Below are positions 33,730 through 42,025 of a stretch of 64,000 nt of DNA, piece by piece; position 1 is the stretch's first letter; every line of letters begins with the position of its first letter. Both the position numbers and the translations under genes were made by a program. The stretch is from Bradyrhizobium guangzhouense. GTDB taxonomy: Bacteria > Pseudomonadota > Alphaproteobacteria > Rhizobiales > Xanthobacteraceae. The stretch lies in assembly GCF_004114955.1 (NCBI RefSeq), contig NZ_CP030053.1:5890001-5954000 (forward strand), in the 5' to 3' direction. The notes beneath the pieces are model-generated. The model was not told the origin of the DNA and did no database searches. It saw only the letters and a program-made list of their open reading frames with translations.

Positions 33730-35094
33730 TCAAATTCCTTTCGGGAGGGGTGCGATCGCGCCCGCGCGGCCGCCAACGGTTCCGGCTTGTCGCTGCAGGC
33801 TGGCACCAACCAGGCGGATCAGGATGGCGGCCAGCGCAAGAAATCCCGCCACCGAGATCAGGGCCCATGAGAAGCTGCCGGTCGACTGCTTGATCACGCC
33901 GATGAGATAAGGACCGACGAAGCCGCCGAGATTGCCGATCGAGACGATCATCGCGAGGCCGCCGGCGGCGGCGCTGCCGGTGAGGAAGCTCGACGGGATC
34001 GGCCAGAAGGTCGACTGGTAGCACATGATGCCGATCACGGCGCCGCAGAGCGCGACGACCGAGACCGGCGCGGACGATGTCGCGTAACCGCAGACGATCA
34101 GCGAGACCGCGCCGACGAGCAGCGCGGACGCCACGAACCAGCTCCGCTCGCCGCCTCTGTCCGACAGTCGCGCCCACAGCATCATCGTGACGGCGCCACA
34201 GACGTAGGGAATGGCGGCGATGAAGCCGACGGCAACGACGCCGAAGCCGAAGCCTTTGATGATCTGCGGCATCCAGAGCCCAAGACCGACCGAGCCGATG
34301 ATGGCGCAGAAATTCACGGCGGCGCAGACGAGGACCCGCCAGTTGAGGAAGGCATCCTTGAGGCGGGATGAGTGTCTGGCGGCAATGGCCTCGCGCTCCG
34401 ACGCCAGCACGCCTGCGAGCCAGGTCCGCTCCGCGGGGCTGAGCCAACCGGCCTGTTCGGGCTTGTCGGTGAGCGCAAACAAGCACACGAAGCCAAGCAA
34501 CGTGGCCGGCAGGCCCTCGAGGATCAATAGCCACTGCCAGCCATGCAGGCCGCCCAGGCCGTCAAGGGTGAGCAGCGAGCTCGAGATCGGCGCACCGATG
34601 ATGTTGGCGATCGGGATGCCGAGCAGAAAAGCCGCAGTCGCCGTGCCGCGGACGCGCGCCGGAAACCAGTAGGTGAAATAGAGGAACACCCCGGGCGTGA
34701 ATCCGGCCTCGCCAAGTCCGAGCAGGAAGCGCATCGCGCCGAAGCTCGCAGGACCGACCACGAATGCCGTTACCGCCGAGATCAAGCCCCAGGTGATCAG
34801 GATGCGGGCAATCCATTTGCGGGCCCCGATCGCCTGCAAGGCGAGGTTGCTCGGCACTTCCGCCAGGAAATAGCCGAAGAAGAACAGCCCGGCGCTCCAG
34901 CCGAATTGAGACGGCGAGATGCCGAGATCGTGGTTCATCGTCAGGCTGGCGATGCCGACGTTGACCCGGTCGAGATAGGCGACGAAGTAGCAAAGCAGCA
35001 GAAAGGGCACGATGCGCCACAGCACCTTCGAGAGGATCTTCTCCTCCTCGGGTGTGAAGCCCTGTTGGACTGAGGCGGCTGCGGGGCTTGCCAT
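33730..35094 (-). CDS. MFS transporter, ACS type, first gene of IclR-regulated operon
   Basis: A 454-aa, 12-helix transporter in the same subfamily as the 31465 gene. It has YLDRVNVGIASLTMNHDLGISPSQFGWSAGLFFFGYFLAEVPSNLALQAIGARKWIARILITWG and GLGEAGFTPGVFLYFTYWFPARVRG. GGAGG lies 7 bases before the ATG. It leads a three-gene operon (transporter, dehydrogenase, transporter) behind a pair of GAAACG palindromes. The presence of two paralogous transporters in one operon suggests two related substrates. Confidence 0.86.
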   Translation of the reverse strand: MASPAAASVQQGFTPEEEKILSKVLWRIVPFLLLCYFVAYLDRVNVGIASLTMNHDLGISPSQFGWSAGLFFFGYFLAEVPSNLALQAIGARKWIARILITWGLISAVTAFVVGPASFGAMRFLLGLGEAGFTPGVFLYFTYWFPARVRGTATAAFLLGIPIANIIGAPISSSLLTLDGLGGLHGWQWLLILEGLPATLLGFVCLFALTDKPEQAGWLSPAERTWLAGVLASEREAIAARHSSRLKDAFLNWRVLVCAAVNFCAIIGSVGLGLWMPQIIKGFGFGVVAVGFIAAIPYVCGAVTMMLWARLSDRGGERSWFVASALLVGAVSLIVCGYATSSAPVSVVALCGAVIGIMCYQSTFWPIPSSFLTGSAAAGGLAMIVSIGNLGGFVGPYLIGVIKQSTGSFSWALISVAGFLALAAILIRLVGASLQRQAGTVGGRAGAIAPLPKGI

Positions 35095-35134
35095 GGGTTC
35101 CCTCCGGGCGCCGGTGTTCTCCCGGCCATGACGA

Positions 35135-35200
35135 GCGCCTTAACAAAAATAGAATGCCGTTTCAATCTATTTTGAAACGGCGTTTCGTTTTGTAAGGCGC
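35135..35200. promoter_or_regulatory. IclR-type operator pair at the MFS operon promoter
   Basis: TTGAAACGGCGTTTCG (35172-35187) holds a perfect GAAACG-G-CGTTTC palindrome. A second box, GAATGCCGTTTCAA (35152-35165), matches the operator before the RraA-family gene when inverted. Outside these lies a longer imperfect palindrome, GCGCCTTAACAAAA (35135-35148) with TTTTGTAAGGCGC (35188-35200). Confidence 0.6.
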
Positions 35201-35299
35201 AGCGTGATTGGAACCTCGTCGTGATTGGAGGTTCCGGGGAAAAAGCGAAGCGCCGGCCATCGGTTAACGTGCATCGCAGCCGCCTCAACCTCCGCTGTC

Positions 35300-36603
35300 A
35301 TGCCCCGGCTCGACCCACGGGTGTCCGGTTCGATTGTTGTGGACAGGGTGCATGACGGGGATTCTTCTGTGTTTCGAGCGCTTCGCACACGTTCGAGACA
35401 CGGAAGGAAGTCCACGCCATGCGGCATCAGAATAGCGTATTTCACAGTCTAACGAAGCAAATCCCTTGGTCTAAGTTCGAACAGGTCGTGGAGAAGTACG
35501 GGGCCGATCGATTGGTGCGCAAGTTGACGACGAAGCGCCACTTTATTGCACTGCTGTATGGGCAATTGAGCGGCTCGACGAGCCTGCGGGAGATCGTGAC
35601 TGGGATGGCAAGCCACGAGACGCGGCTTTATCACGTGGGGGCGGCGCCGGTGAAGCGCTCGACGATGTCGGACGCCAACTCGCAGCGACCTTGGCAGGTG
35701 TTCAGCGAGCTGTTCGCACAGATGCTGCCGCAGGCGCATCGCGGGCTGCGGCGGGCAACCGCGGATGCGGTCCGCCTGATTGATTCTACCAGTATTAGGC
35801 TCTCCAGCCTGAGCGAGAGCTGGGCGACATTTTCGGCCGATGTGTTCGGGGCCAAGGCGCATATCGTCTACGATCCGAATGCCGATCGGCCGGTTTACTT
35901 TGCGGTGACGCCAGCCAACGTCAACGACATCACGGCTGCGAAGGCCATGCCGATTGAGCTGGGCGCAACCTACGTCTACGACCTCGGTTACTACGATTAT
36001 GGCTGGTGGGCGAAGCTCGATGAGGCCGGCTGCCGCTTCGTGACGCGGTTGAAGAAGAACACTCCGCTCGACGTGATAAGGGAGAACCACGTCTCCAAGA
36101 ACAGCAATATTGTGAGCGACCGGATCGGTCACTTGCCGGCCCGCCTCGCCAACAGCCGCAAGAATCCGCTGCAAGTTCCGGTCAGGGAGATCTGCGTCGT
36201 CATTGAGAGCGGCAAGCAGTTGCGTATCGTGACCAATGATCTCGACGCGTCGGCAGAAGAGATCGCCGAGCTCTACAAACAGCGCTGGCAGATCGAATTG
36301 TTCTTCCGCTGGGTCAAGCAGACGCTTCGAATCAGGCATTTTATCGGCGTCTCCGAGAACGCAGTCCGCATTCAGATCGCCATCGCCCTGATCGCGTTTC
36401 TCCTCCTGCGCATGGCCCAGCTCGCTCAAAAAGCGGTACACAGTCCCCTCGAATTTGCCCGGCTCGTCCGCACCAATCTCATGCACAGACGTCCGATCAA
36501 CAACTTGCTCGAACCTCTGCAGTCCGTCCCTATCAACCAAAACCAGTTGAACCTTGGACTATACTTCCAATGAACCGGACACCCGTGGGTCAAGCCGGGG
36601 CAT
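35300..36603. mobile_element. Insertion sequence, IS4 family, with matching terminal inverted repeats
   Basis: The ends are inverted repeats matching at 31 of 32 positions (35300-35331 and 36572-36603). The inner 20 bases GACCCACGGGTGTCCGGTTC are identical on both sides. One full-length transposase gene lies between. The outer 11 bases (ATGCCCCGGCT) also match the common Bradyrhizobium REP-type palindrome, so the true IS tips may lie further in, with the rest belonging to the target. I could not identify a direct target duplication. Confidence 0.75.
35419..36573 (+). CDS. IS4-family transposase (complete)
   Basis: A 384-aa transposase. The N-terminal MRHQNSVFHSLTKQIPWSKFEQVVEKYGADRLVRKLTTKRHF is the DUF4372-type head common in IS4 elements. 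The DDE triad is visible: D122 (LIDSTSI), D188 (VYDLGYYD) and E293. The last of these lies in a perfect YREK signature, Y286-x2-R289-x3-E293-x6-K300 (YKQRWQIELFFRWVK). Length and motifs are intact, so it may be active. It is encoded across an element that splits the IclR regulon between the MFS operon promoter and the SMP-30 gene. Confidence 0.93.
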   Translation: MRHQNSVFHSLTKQIPWSKFEQVVEKYGADRLVRKLTTKRHFIALLYGQLSGSTSLREIVTGMASHETRLYHVGAAPVKRSTMSDANSQRPWQVFSELFAQMLPQAHRGLRRATADAVRLIDSTSIRLSSLSESWATFSADVFGAKAHIVYDPNADRPVYFAVTPANVNDITAAKAMPIELGATYVYDLGYYDYGWWAKLDEAGCRFVTRLKKNTPLDVIRENHVSKNSNIVSDRIGHLPARLANSRKNPLQVPVREICVVIESGKQLRIVTNDLDASAEEIAELYKQRWQIELFFRWVKQTLRIRHFIGVSENAVRIQIAIALIAFLLLRMAQLAQKAVHSPLEFARLVRTNLMHRRPINNLLEPLQSVPINQNQLNLGLYFQ

Positions 36604-36690
36604 CCAGTACGCCGCGGCCTTTCGGCTCTACCACGATTGTCTCGGAGTACTGGATCGCCCGGTCGAGGCCGGGCGATGACACTGCGTGTG
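36592..36690. repeat. REP-like palindromic element at the right IS flank
   Basis: ATCCAGTACGCCGCGGCC is answered by an inverted GAGTACTGGATCGCCCGG about 35 bases further on, and the element ends in GCCGGGCGATGACA. I recognise this as the common Bradyrhizobium intergenic palindrome. The IS appears to have entered or abutted its left end. Confidence 0.5.
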
Positions 36691-36696
36691 GGGTGA

Positions 36697-37620
36697 CTAC
36701 TCAGCGTGCGAGAACATCGCCAGGCCCGGCGTTTCGAGCTCGGCGCGCAGCAGGGATCCGGTGCGGCTCTCGGTAATGAAGAGGCTCTTTCGCTCCCGTC
36801 CGCCAAACGCCAGATTGGTGGTCCCGACGCCGGCGCAGGAGACGATGCGGTCGAGCGGTTCGGCCAGCGGCGACAACCGCCAAACCGAACCGAAGCCGGT
36901 GTGGCAGACCAGCAGATTGCCGCCGTCATCCAGCGCCAGCCCGTCGGGACCGCCGGGACCGCCATGCAAATGCGAGAATATGCCGACCTTGGTGGTCAGG
37001 CCGCTCGCCGGCAGCGGCACGCGCCAGATCTGGTTGGCCCGCGTCACCGCGACGAGCAGGAAGCTCTCGGCGGGGTCGACGACGATGCCGTTCGGGCTCG
37101 GGATCGTTTTGATCAGGCAGGTCAGCCGTCCTTCGGGCGTGAGCTTCCAGACCCGGCCCGTCGGATCATGCATGCCGGTCTGGCCCTGGTCGGTGAAATA
37201 GAGATTGCCGGATGGCGCGAAGACGAGATCGTTCACGCCCTTGAAGCTCTCGCTCGCCGCCGTCTCCAGGAATGGCGTGACGTTGCCGCTGGCCGGATCG
37301 AGCAGCATGATCCCGCGCTTGTAATCGGTGATGAACACGCGGCCGTCGCGGTGGATCTTCAAGCCGTTCGGCCAGCCATCATATTCGGACACCAGCTCCC
37401 ACGCGCCGTCGGCGCTGACGCGGAAGATGCGGCCATTGGGAATGTCGGTGATGTACAGTCGCCCCTGCCGATCGAAGGACGGCCCTTCGAGGAAGGAGTC
37501 GATCTCGCGCCCGCCCTGGTTGGCATCTGCCCAGGCGGTGCGCCGCGATTTGCGAAAATGATCAGGCAGCCGCGTGAAGATGCTGGTTTCGATCCGGCGT
37601 GGCGGGCTGAAGAACGTCAT
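36697..37620 (-). CDS. SMP-30/gluconolactonase/LRE family protein
   Basis: A 307-aa six-bladed beta-propeller lactonase. The metal ligands can be read: Glu in SFLEGPSFDRQGRLYITDIPNGRIFRV, Asn in KGVNDLVFAPSGNLYFTD, Asn in SPNGIVVDPAESFLLVAVT, and Asp in GGPDGLALDDGGNLLV. It hydrolyses a sugar-acid lactone, which fits a pathway with hydroxy-acid dehydrogenase and ACS-type transporters. It has a ribosome site (AAAGG). It is downstream of iclR on the same strand, with its own palindromic operator in the 100-bp gap. Confidence 0.86.
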   Translation of the reverse strand: MTFFSPPRRIETSIFTRLPDHFRKSRRTAWADANQGGREIDSFLEGPSFDRQGRLYITDIPNGRIFRVSADGAWELVSEYDGWPNGLKIHRDGRVFITDYKRGIMLLDPASGNVTPFLETAASESFKGVNDLVFAPSGNLYFTDQGQTGMHDPTGRVWKLTPEGRLTCLIKTIPSPNGIVVDPAESFLLVAVTRANQIWRVPLPASGLTTKVGIFSHLHGGPGGPDGLALDDGGNLLVCHTGFGSVWRLSPLAEPLDRIVSCAGVGTTNLAFGGRERKSLFITESRTGSLLRAELETPGLAMFSHAE

Positions 37621-37700
37621 GGGCTAACCTTTGAGACGAGCTTGGCAGAACCATCGAGTTCGACAGGATTGTCGCCCGCCGAGGCCGACGCCGCAAGGTA

Positions 37701-37721
37701 AAACGAAACATCGTTTCGTTT
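37701..37721. promoter_or_regulatory. Palindromic operator before the SMP-30 gene
   Basis: AAACGAAAC-ATC-GTTTCGTTT, a perfect 9-bp inverted repeat with a 3-base centre. It overlaps the stop codon of iclR and lies 81 bases before the SMP-30 start; it shares GAAAC(G) half-sites with the two other operators of this region. Confidence 0.6.
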
Positions 37722-38467
37722 CAAACTGAACCGGCCCGCTTGCGTCCGCTTTTCGCCGTGCCCGAGGACGGCGTTCCTCCGCATGCCAGCGTCAGCTTGC
37801 TTGCGGCCTCGACCAATGGCGCCTTGATCTGCTCCGCGCGCGTCGTGGTGAGCCGGCTGACCGGCCCAGAGACCGCAAGCGCGCCGACCAGGGAGTCGCC
37901 AATGCCGAAGACGGGCATGGCGAGAGCGGCCGCATGAGGATCGGTCACGCCGGAGGTGAACAGCGGCAACTCGTCATCCGGCCCCGGCGGCCCGGACTCA
38001 TACCGCCGCAGCGTTTGCGCGATGGCGGACTTGTCCATGGGGCGGGTATCGCCCGGCTGCACGGTCATTCGGATACGATTGCTGCTTTCCACCCGAAAAA
38101 GGCACAGCCTCTCCTCGCCATTGCGGACATAGAAGGACGTCGTCTCGCCGGTCTTCGCCGCGAGTTGCTCGAGCATCGGCATGACGTGATCGGCCAGACG
38201 AAACGCCTGCTGATAGGCCGTGCCGAGGCGCAATGTCTCCGCATCAAGCCGGTAGGAGCCATCAGGCAGCCGCGCGAGCAACCGGTATTGCTGCAGCGAC
38301 AAGGCAAGACGCAGGATCGTGCTCTTGACGAGGCCCGTCCGCTCCGCGAGCTCAGCCAGGCTCAAGGCGCCATCGCCGCGGCGGAACGCGGTCAATACCG
38401 CGAGGGCGCGTTCTGCTGCCGATACGCCCTTGAGTGCGGGCGGCTTCTTCACGGTCTGCTTTGCCAT
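37721..38467 (-). CDS. IclR family transcriptional regulator
   Basis: A 248-aa regulator starting at ATG 38467, with GAGGGGTG upstream. The N-terminal winged helix is plain (GVSAAERALAVLTAFRRGDGALSLAELAERTGLVKSTILRLALSLQQYRLLARLPDGSYRLDAETLRLG). The effector domain has ETTSFYVRNGEERLCLFRVESSNRIRMTVQPGDTRPMDKSAIAQTL. GAAACG palindromes at 30641, 35135-35200 and 37701 suggest it controls the RraA-family, MFS/dehydrogenase and SMP-30 genes. The effector is likely a sugar-acid or hydroxy-acid intermediate. Confidence 0.88.
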   Translation of the reverse strand: MAKQTVKKPPALKGVSAAERALAVLTAFRRGDGALSLAELAERTGLVKSTILRLALSLQQYRLLARLPDGSYRLDAETLRLGTAYQQAFRLADHVMPMLEQLAAKTGETTSFYVRNGEERLCLFRVESSNRIRMTVQPGDTRPMDKSAIAQTLRRYESGPPGPDDELPLFTSGVTDPHAAALAMPVFGIGDSLVGALAVSGPVSRLTTTRAEQIKAPLVEAASKLTLACGGTPSSGTAKSGRKRAGSV

Positions 38468-38858
38468 ATCACCCCTCGTCCTCGTCACGTCCTAAGGCAT
38501 TCTGCCCACGAGGAGAAGGGGCTGCGATCGATCGCGGAGCGCTTATATCCGCACCCTTGTCAAAGGCGGCATTCTCCAGAGACCAATTCTGCTGGATGGT
38601 GTCGGCCGGCCCGGAGCAAATTTCCCGCGGCTGTCTGCCTTAACAGGGATGGTTACCCAGCCATTGACGCTCCGCGACGATGTTCGCGCCGTCACGCTCA
38701 TTTCAGGCCGACGCCCGCGGCGAATCTGCGCGGTTCATTAACGACGCAGTGCTAATTGGCTTCAGAAGAGGGCGGTGTTTGATAAATTCGGCACGGCTGA
38801 TACAGGCGCGAGCCGTTCATGGACGTGACCGACCCGTTCCACGGCATGGAGAGATGAG
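38468..38858. other. Intergenic region without a gene
   Basis: The 391-bp gap between divergent iclR and the 38859 gene. A weak ribosome site (GGAGAG) precedes 38859. No convincing promoter pair, repeat or small reading frame was found. Confidence 0.5.
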
Positions 38859-39887
38859 ATGCAGGTCAGATCCGCGCTTCAGATCAATCTGCATCCGCTG
38901 GACGTGCGCCATGCGGTCCATACGCTGCCGCATCAACTGGGCGTGTGGGGCGATCAGGTCGACCGTATCGTCTTCACCGTCGACACCAGGCAGAGCAAGA
39001 GCGGCCGTTACACCGGCGGCGCCTACGAGGAGAGCCGCGGACGCCTGTTTGCGCTGCTGGAGGACATCACGCGGAAGTCGCCGAAGGCGGAGATTTCCGA
39101 GGTCGATTATTCGCCGGCGGCGCTCGCGGCCGTGCGGCAGCGCTATTTCTCGACATCCAGCGCCTATCCGGAAAAGGCCTTCGATGGCGGACCGTTCCAT
39201 GCCTATTTCCATGGTCTCCTGAAAGCCAACGCGGAGTATGTCGTGCATATGGACAGCGACATGCTGTTCGGCGGCGGCAGCCAGGTCTGGCTGGAGGAAG
39301 CGATCGGCTGGCTAAAGACGACGCCGGACGCGCTGTTCGCCGGACCGCTGCCCGGCCCGCCCCGCGCCGACGGCACGCTCGGCGATCTGCATGGGGCATT
39401 CCCGGGATTATCAGGCATCCGGCCACCCGAGCGGCTCGCCGCCGACTACCCGGCTTACCGCTTTCGCACCGTGAGCACGCGCATCTTCGTGCTCGATCAG
39501 ACCAAGTTCGATGCATCGATCGGAGCGCTGGAGCTGGTGCGTCCAAATCTGAAGCGCCGGATCCGCGCGAGACTGTTTCGCCAGTCGCCGCTGACGATGC
39601 CGGCCGAGGAGATCATCTCCGCGGCCATGATGCGCAATGGGCTTTCCCGCATCGACTTTCTCGGTTCGGGCGCCGGGCTCTACTCGCTCCACCCACCCTA
39701 TCGCACCGACACCTTCTACCGGGAATTGCCGCAACTGATCGCCCGCATCGTGGCAGGTCAAATACCGGACGCCCAGCGCGGCGACTATGATGTCAATTCA
39801 AGCATGTTCGACTGGTCGGAGGCGCTGCGGCAGAAGACCGTCAGCCGGCGCCTCGTCCGCGCCGCGCGCACGCTGATGTCGAGCTAG
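38859..39887 (+). CDS. Putative glycosyltransferase (GT-A-like, DxD motif)
   Basis: A 342-aa protein. IVFTVDTRQSKSGRYTGGAYEESRGRLFALLEDI and ANAEYVVHMDSDMLFGGGSQVWLEEAIGWL resemble family 2-type glycosyltransferases, with HMDSDM in the place of the metal-binding DxD. There is no signal peptide or membrane helix. It is the only gene on its strand here. The exact donor and acceptor are unknown. The distance from a recognised GT family is large, so the assignment is a fold-level guess. Confidence 0.6.
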   Translation: MQVRSALQINLHPLDVRHAVHTLPHQLGVWGDQVDRIVFTVDTRQSKSGRYTGGAYEESRGRLFALLEDITRKSPKAEISEVDYSPAALAAVRQRYFSTSSAYPEKAFDGGPFHAYFHGLLKANAEYVVHMDSDMLFGGGSQVWLEEAIGWLKTTPDALFAGPLPGPPRADGTLGDLHGAFPGLSGIRPPERLAADYPAYRFRTVSTRIFVLDQTKFDASIGALELVRPNLKRRIRARLFRQSPLTMPAEEIISAAMMRNGLSRIDFLGSGAGLYSLHPPYRTDTFYRELPQLIARIVAGQIPDAQRGDYDVNSSMFDWSEALRQKTVSRRLVRAARTLMSS

Positions 39888-39890
39888 GCA

Positions 39891-40976
39891 TCATCGCGGC
39901 GCTGTCGCTGCCGGGCGCCAGCTGCGATATTTCGGATGGTCCTTGCCGATCGGCAGCACCACCGCCTCGCCAGTTTCCGCAGCGTGATAGAGCGCGGTGA
40001 TCAGCTCCAGCGAACGCCGCGCGTCCTTCAGCGTCACCGGCAAGGGACTATCAGTTTCCAGCGCCTGATGATAGGCGGCCATCAGGCCCTCGAACCGAGA
40101 GGGCACGAATTTGAAGCCTTCCAGCGCCTTGGCAATGCGCGCTTCCGCTTCCGGCGAGGTGGCGATGATCTGCCAGGGATCGTCGCCGGGAGCATAAGGC
40201 GACAGCGAGCTCTCGAAGGTGACGTGCTCGAAGCACAGCCTGATACGGCTGATCTCCTTCGCCGACCCCAGCGTCGCGGCCAGCGAGGCCAGCGCGCCGC
40301 TCTGCATCACGAGGCTCGCCACCGCGCAGTCCTCGACCTCGATGGCATTGACGCGCGTTGCGGTGCGCGCAAACACCTCGGCGATGTCGCCCATCAGCCA
40401 GGTCAGGATATCGTGGGAATGGATGGCGTGGGTGAGCAACGCCCCGCCCAATTCGGTCTCGAAGCGGCCGCGCCACGGCACCGCGTAATAGTTCGGGCCG
40501 CGCAGCCACGCGGTCTCGATCGTCGCCAGATACGGCTTGCCGGCAAGGCCTGTCTCGATGATGCGTCGCGCCTTCTGCAGGCCGTTGCCGAAACGATATT
40601 GGAAGATCGGCATGGTGCGCCCGCGCGAGGTCGCTTCGGTGGCAGCGAGCTGGTCGACCTCGTGCAGCGAGCCGACCAGCGGCTTTTCGCAGATCACCTG
40701 CTTGCCGGCCGCGAGCGCCGCCATGATTTGCGGAAAATGCAGCGTCGGCGGCGTGCAGATATCGACGATGTCGATGTCATCCATCGCCAGCACCTCGTCG
40801 AACGAGGTGGTCCGGCGCGGGACGGAAAACTCGTCGCCGACGGCGGCGAGGCGCTCCTCGTTGAGGTCGCAGATCACCTGCAGATCGAACTGATCGCGCA
40901 AGCGCGCATAGCCCTCGTCGATATGGCTACGGCCGATGCCGAGGCCGATAACGGCAACCGTTCTACGCTTCGACAT
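39891..40976 (-). CDS. Gfo/Idh/MocA family oxidoreductase (second in operon)
   Basis: A 361-aa NAD(P)-dependent sugar dehydrogenase-like protein. The N-terminal Rossmann segment reads RTVAVIGLGIGRSHIDEGYARL. It carries the family hallmark QVICEKPLVGSLHEVDQL, which contains the catalytic-site Lys of EKP, and YRFGNGLQKARRIIETG..GKPYLATIE. GGALLTHAIHSHDILTWLMG has the His residues seen near the active site. It starts 3 bases after the previous Gfo/Idh gene ends, and AAGG precedes the ATG. It is likely part of a pathway for a sugar or inositol-type compound imported by the upstream ABC proteins. Confidence 0.86.
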   Translation of the reverse strand: MSKRRTVAVIGLGIGRSHIDEGYARLRDQFDLQVICDLNEERLAAVGDEFSVPRRTTSFDEVLAMDDIDIVDICTPPTLHFPQIMAALAAGKQVICEKPLVGSLHEVDQLAATEATSRGRTMPIFQYRFGNGLQKARRIIETGLAGKPYLATIETAWLRGPNYYAVPWRGRFETELGGALLTHAIHSHDILTWLMGDIAEVFARTATRVNAIEVEDCAVASLVMQSGALASLAATLGSAKEISRIRLCFEHVTFESSLSPYAPGDDPWQIIATSPEAEARIAKALEGFKFVPSRFEGLMAAYHQALETDSPLPVTLKDARRSLELITALYHAAETGEAVVLPIGKDHPKYRSWRPAATAPR

Positions 40977-40979
40977 GCC

Positions 40980-41999
40980 TTATGCCCTTTCCTGCGCCTT
41001 GCCTTCCGCCATCGCCTGCGCGGTGAGCGCCAGCTCCATGGCCTTGAAGCAGCGGGCCTGGGGAATCGCGGTTTCGGTGCGATCAAGCACGTCGGCGATG
41101 AGCTGACGGCCATAGGGCAATTCGACGTTGGAACAGTCGATCCGATGCACGCCCTTGCGGTCGACCATGATGAGATGGTCGATGCCTGCCTGCCCGGCGA
41201 CATCGATATATTTGCGCAGCTCCATGTAGCCTTCGGTGCCGAGAATGGTGATGCGGCCGTCGCCCCAATTGGGCAGGCCGTCGGGAGTGAACCAGTCGAC
41301 GCGGACGTAGCCGGTGACATCCCCGGTTCGCAGCAGCATCTCGCCGAAATCCTGCAGCTCCGGCCTGTCGGGGTTGGCGCGGTTGCCGACCGTGGCGCTG
41401 ACGACTTTGGCATCGAGCGCGTCGGCGAAGAACAGGAACTGCTCGCATTGATGCGAGGCGATGTCGGTCAACACGCCGCCGGTGCGCTCGCGCGAATAGA
41501 ACCAGTCGGGCCGTGGCAAATTCTTCAGCTTGTGCGGGCCGAGTCCGACGGTGTTGATGACCTTGCCGATGGCACCTGATGCGATCAGCTCGCCGGCCTT
41601 CACCGTGCAGCGGGTCTCGAAATGCTCGGAGTAGCAGACCGAGTAGATGCGTTTGGTCTCGGCCTGGACCTTGCGCACTTCGGCCAATTGCGCCAGGGAG
41701 GTCATGCCCGGCTTGTCGCTCATATAGTCCTTGCCGTGACGCATCACCTCGATGCCGAGCGGCGCGCGATCGGCAGGGATGCCGGAGGAGAGGATCAGCG
41801 CGATGCTACTGTCCTCGAGCAATCGCGCCCGCTCGGCGACGCGCGGCGCTTGCGGATATTTCGCCGCAAAAGCCAGGGCGAGATCGTCCTCGACGGCGTG
41901 AAAGCCGACCAGCTCGGCCCCGGCGCGCAAGAGGCAATCGACCTGGCCATAGATGTGGGCGTGATTGATGCCGATCGCGGCGAAACGCAGTTTGCTCAT
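40980..41999 (-). CDS. Gfo/Idh/MocA family oxidoreductase (first in operon)
   Basis: A 339-aa protein starting at ATG 41999 (MSKLRFAAIGINHAHIYGQVDCLLRAGAELVGF). The frame extends to 42818 but is antisense-type noise over the permease. It has the variant hallmark GKDYMSDKPGMTSLAQLAEV (SDKP instead of EKP) and GGVLTDIASHQCEQFLFFAD, with the active-site Asp and His. It sits between the permease gene at 42026 and the second Gfo/Idh gene, and AAGGA precedes its start. The pair of paralogous dehydrogenases may carry out successive oxidations or epimerisation. Confidence 0.84.
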   Translation of the reverse strand: MSKLRFAAIGINHAHIYGQVDCLLRAGAELVGFHAVEDDLALAFAAKYPQAPRVAERARLLEDSSIALILSSGIPADRAPLGIEVMRHGKDYMSDKPGMTSLAQLAEVRKVQAETKRIYSVCYSEHFETRCTVKAGELIASGAIGKVINTVGLGPHKLKNLPRPDWFYSRERTGGVLTDIASHQCEQFLFFADALDAKVVSATVGNRANPDRPELQDFGEMLLRTGDVTGYVRVDWFTPDGLPNWGDGRITILGTEGYMELRKYIDVAGQAGIDHLIMVDRKGVHRIDCSNVELPYGRQLIADVLDRTETAIPQARCFKAMELALTAQAMAEGKAQERA

Positions 42000-42025
42000 G
42001 ACTTTTTTTCCTTCGGTAACGGCCG

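Noticed and set aside
33728..34534. N-terminal extension of the dehydrogenase frame at 32813
   Set aside because: It overlaps the MFS gene in another frame and is Arg rich. The ATG at 33727 begins a normal Rossmann fold.
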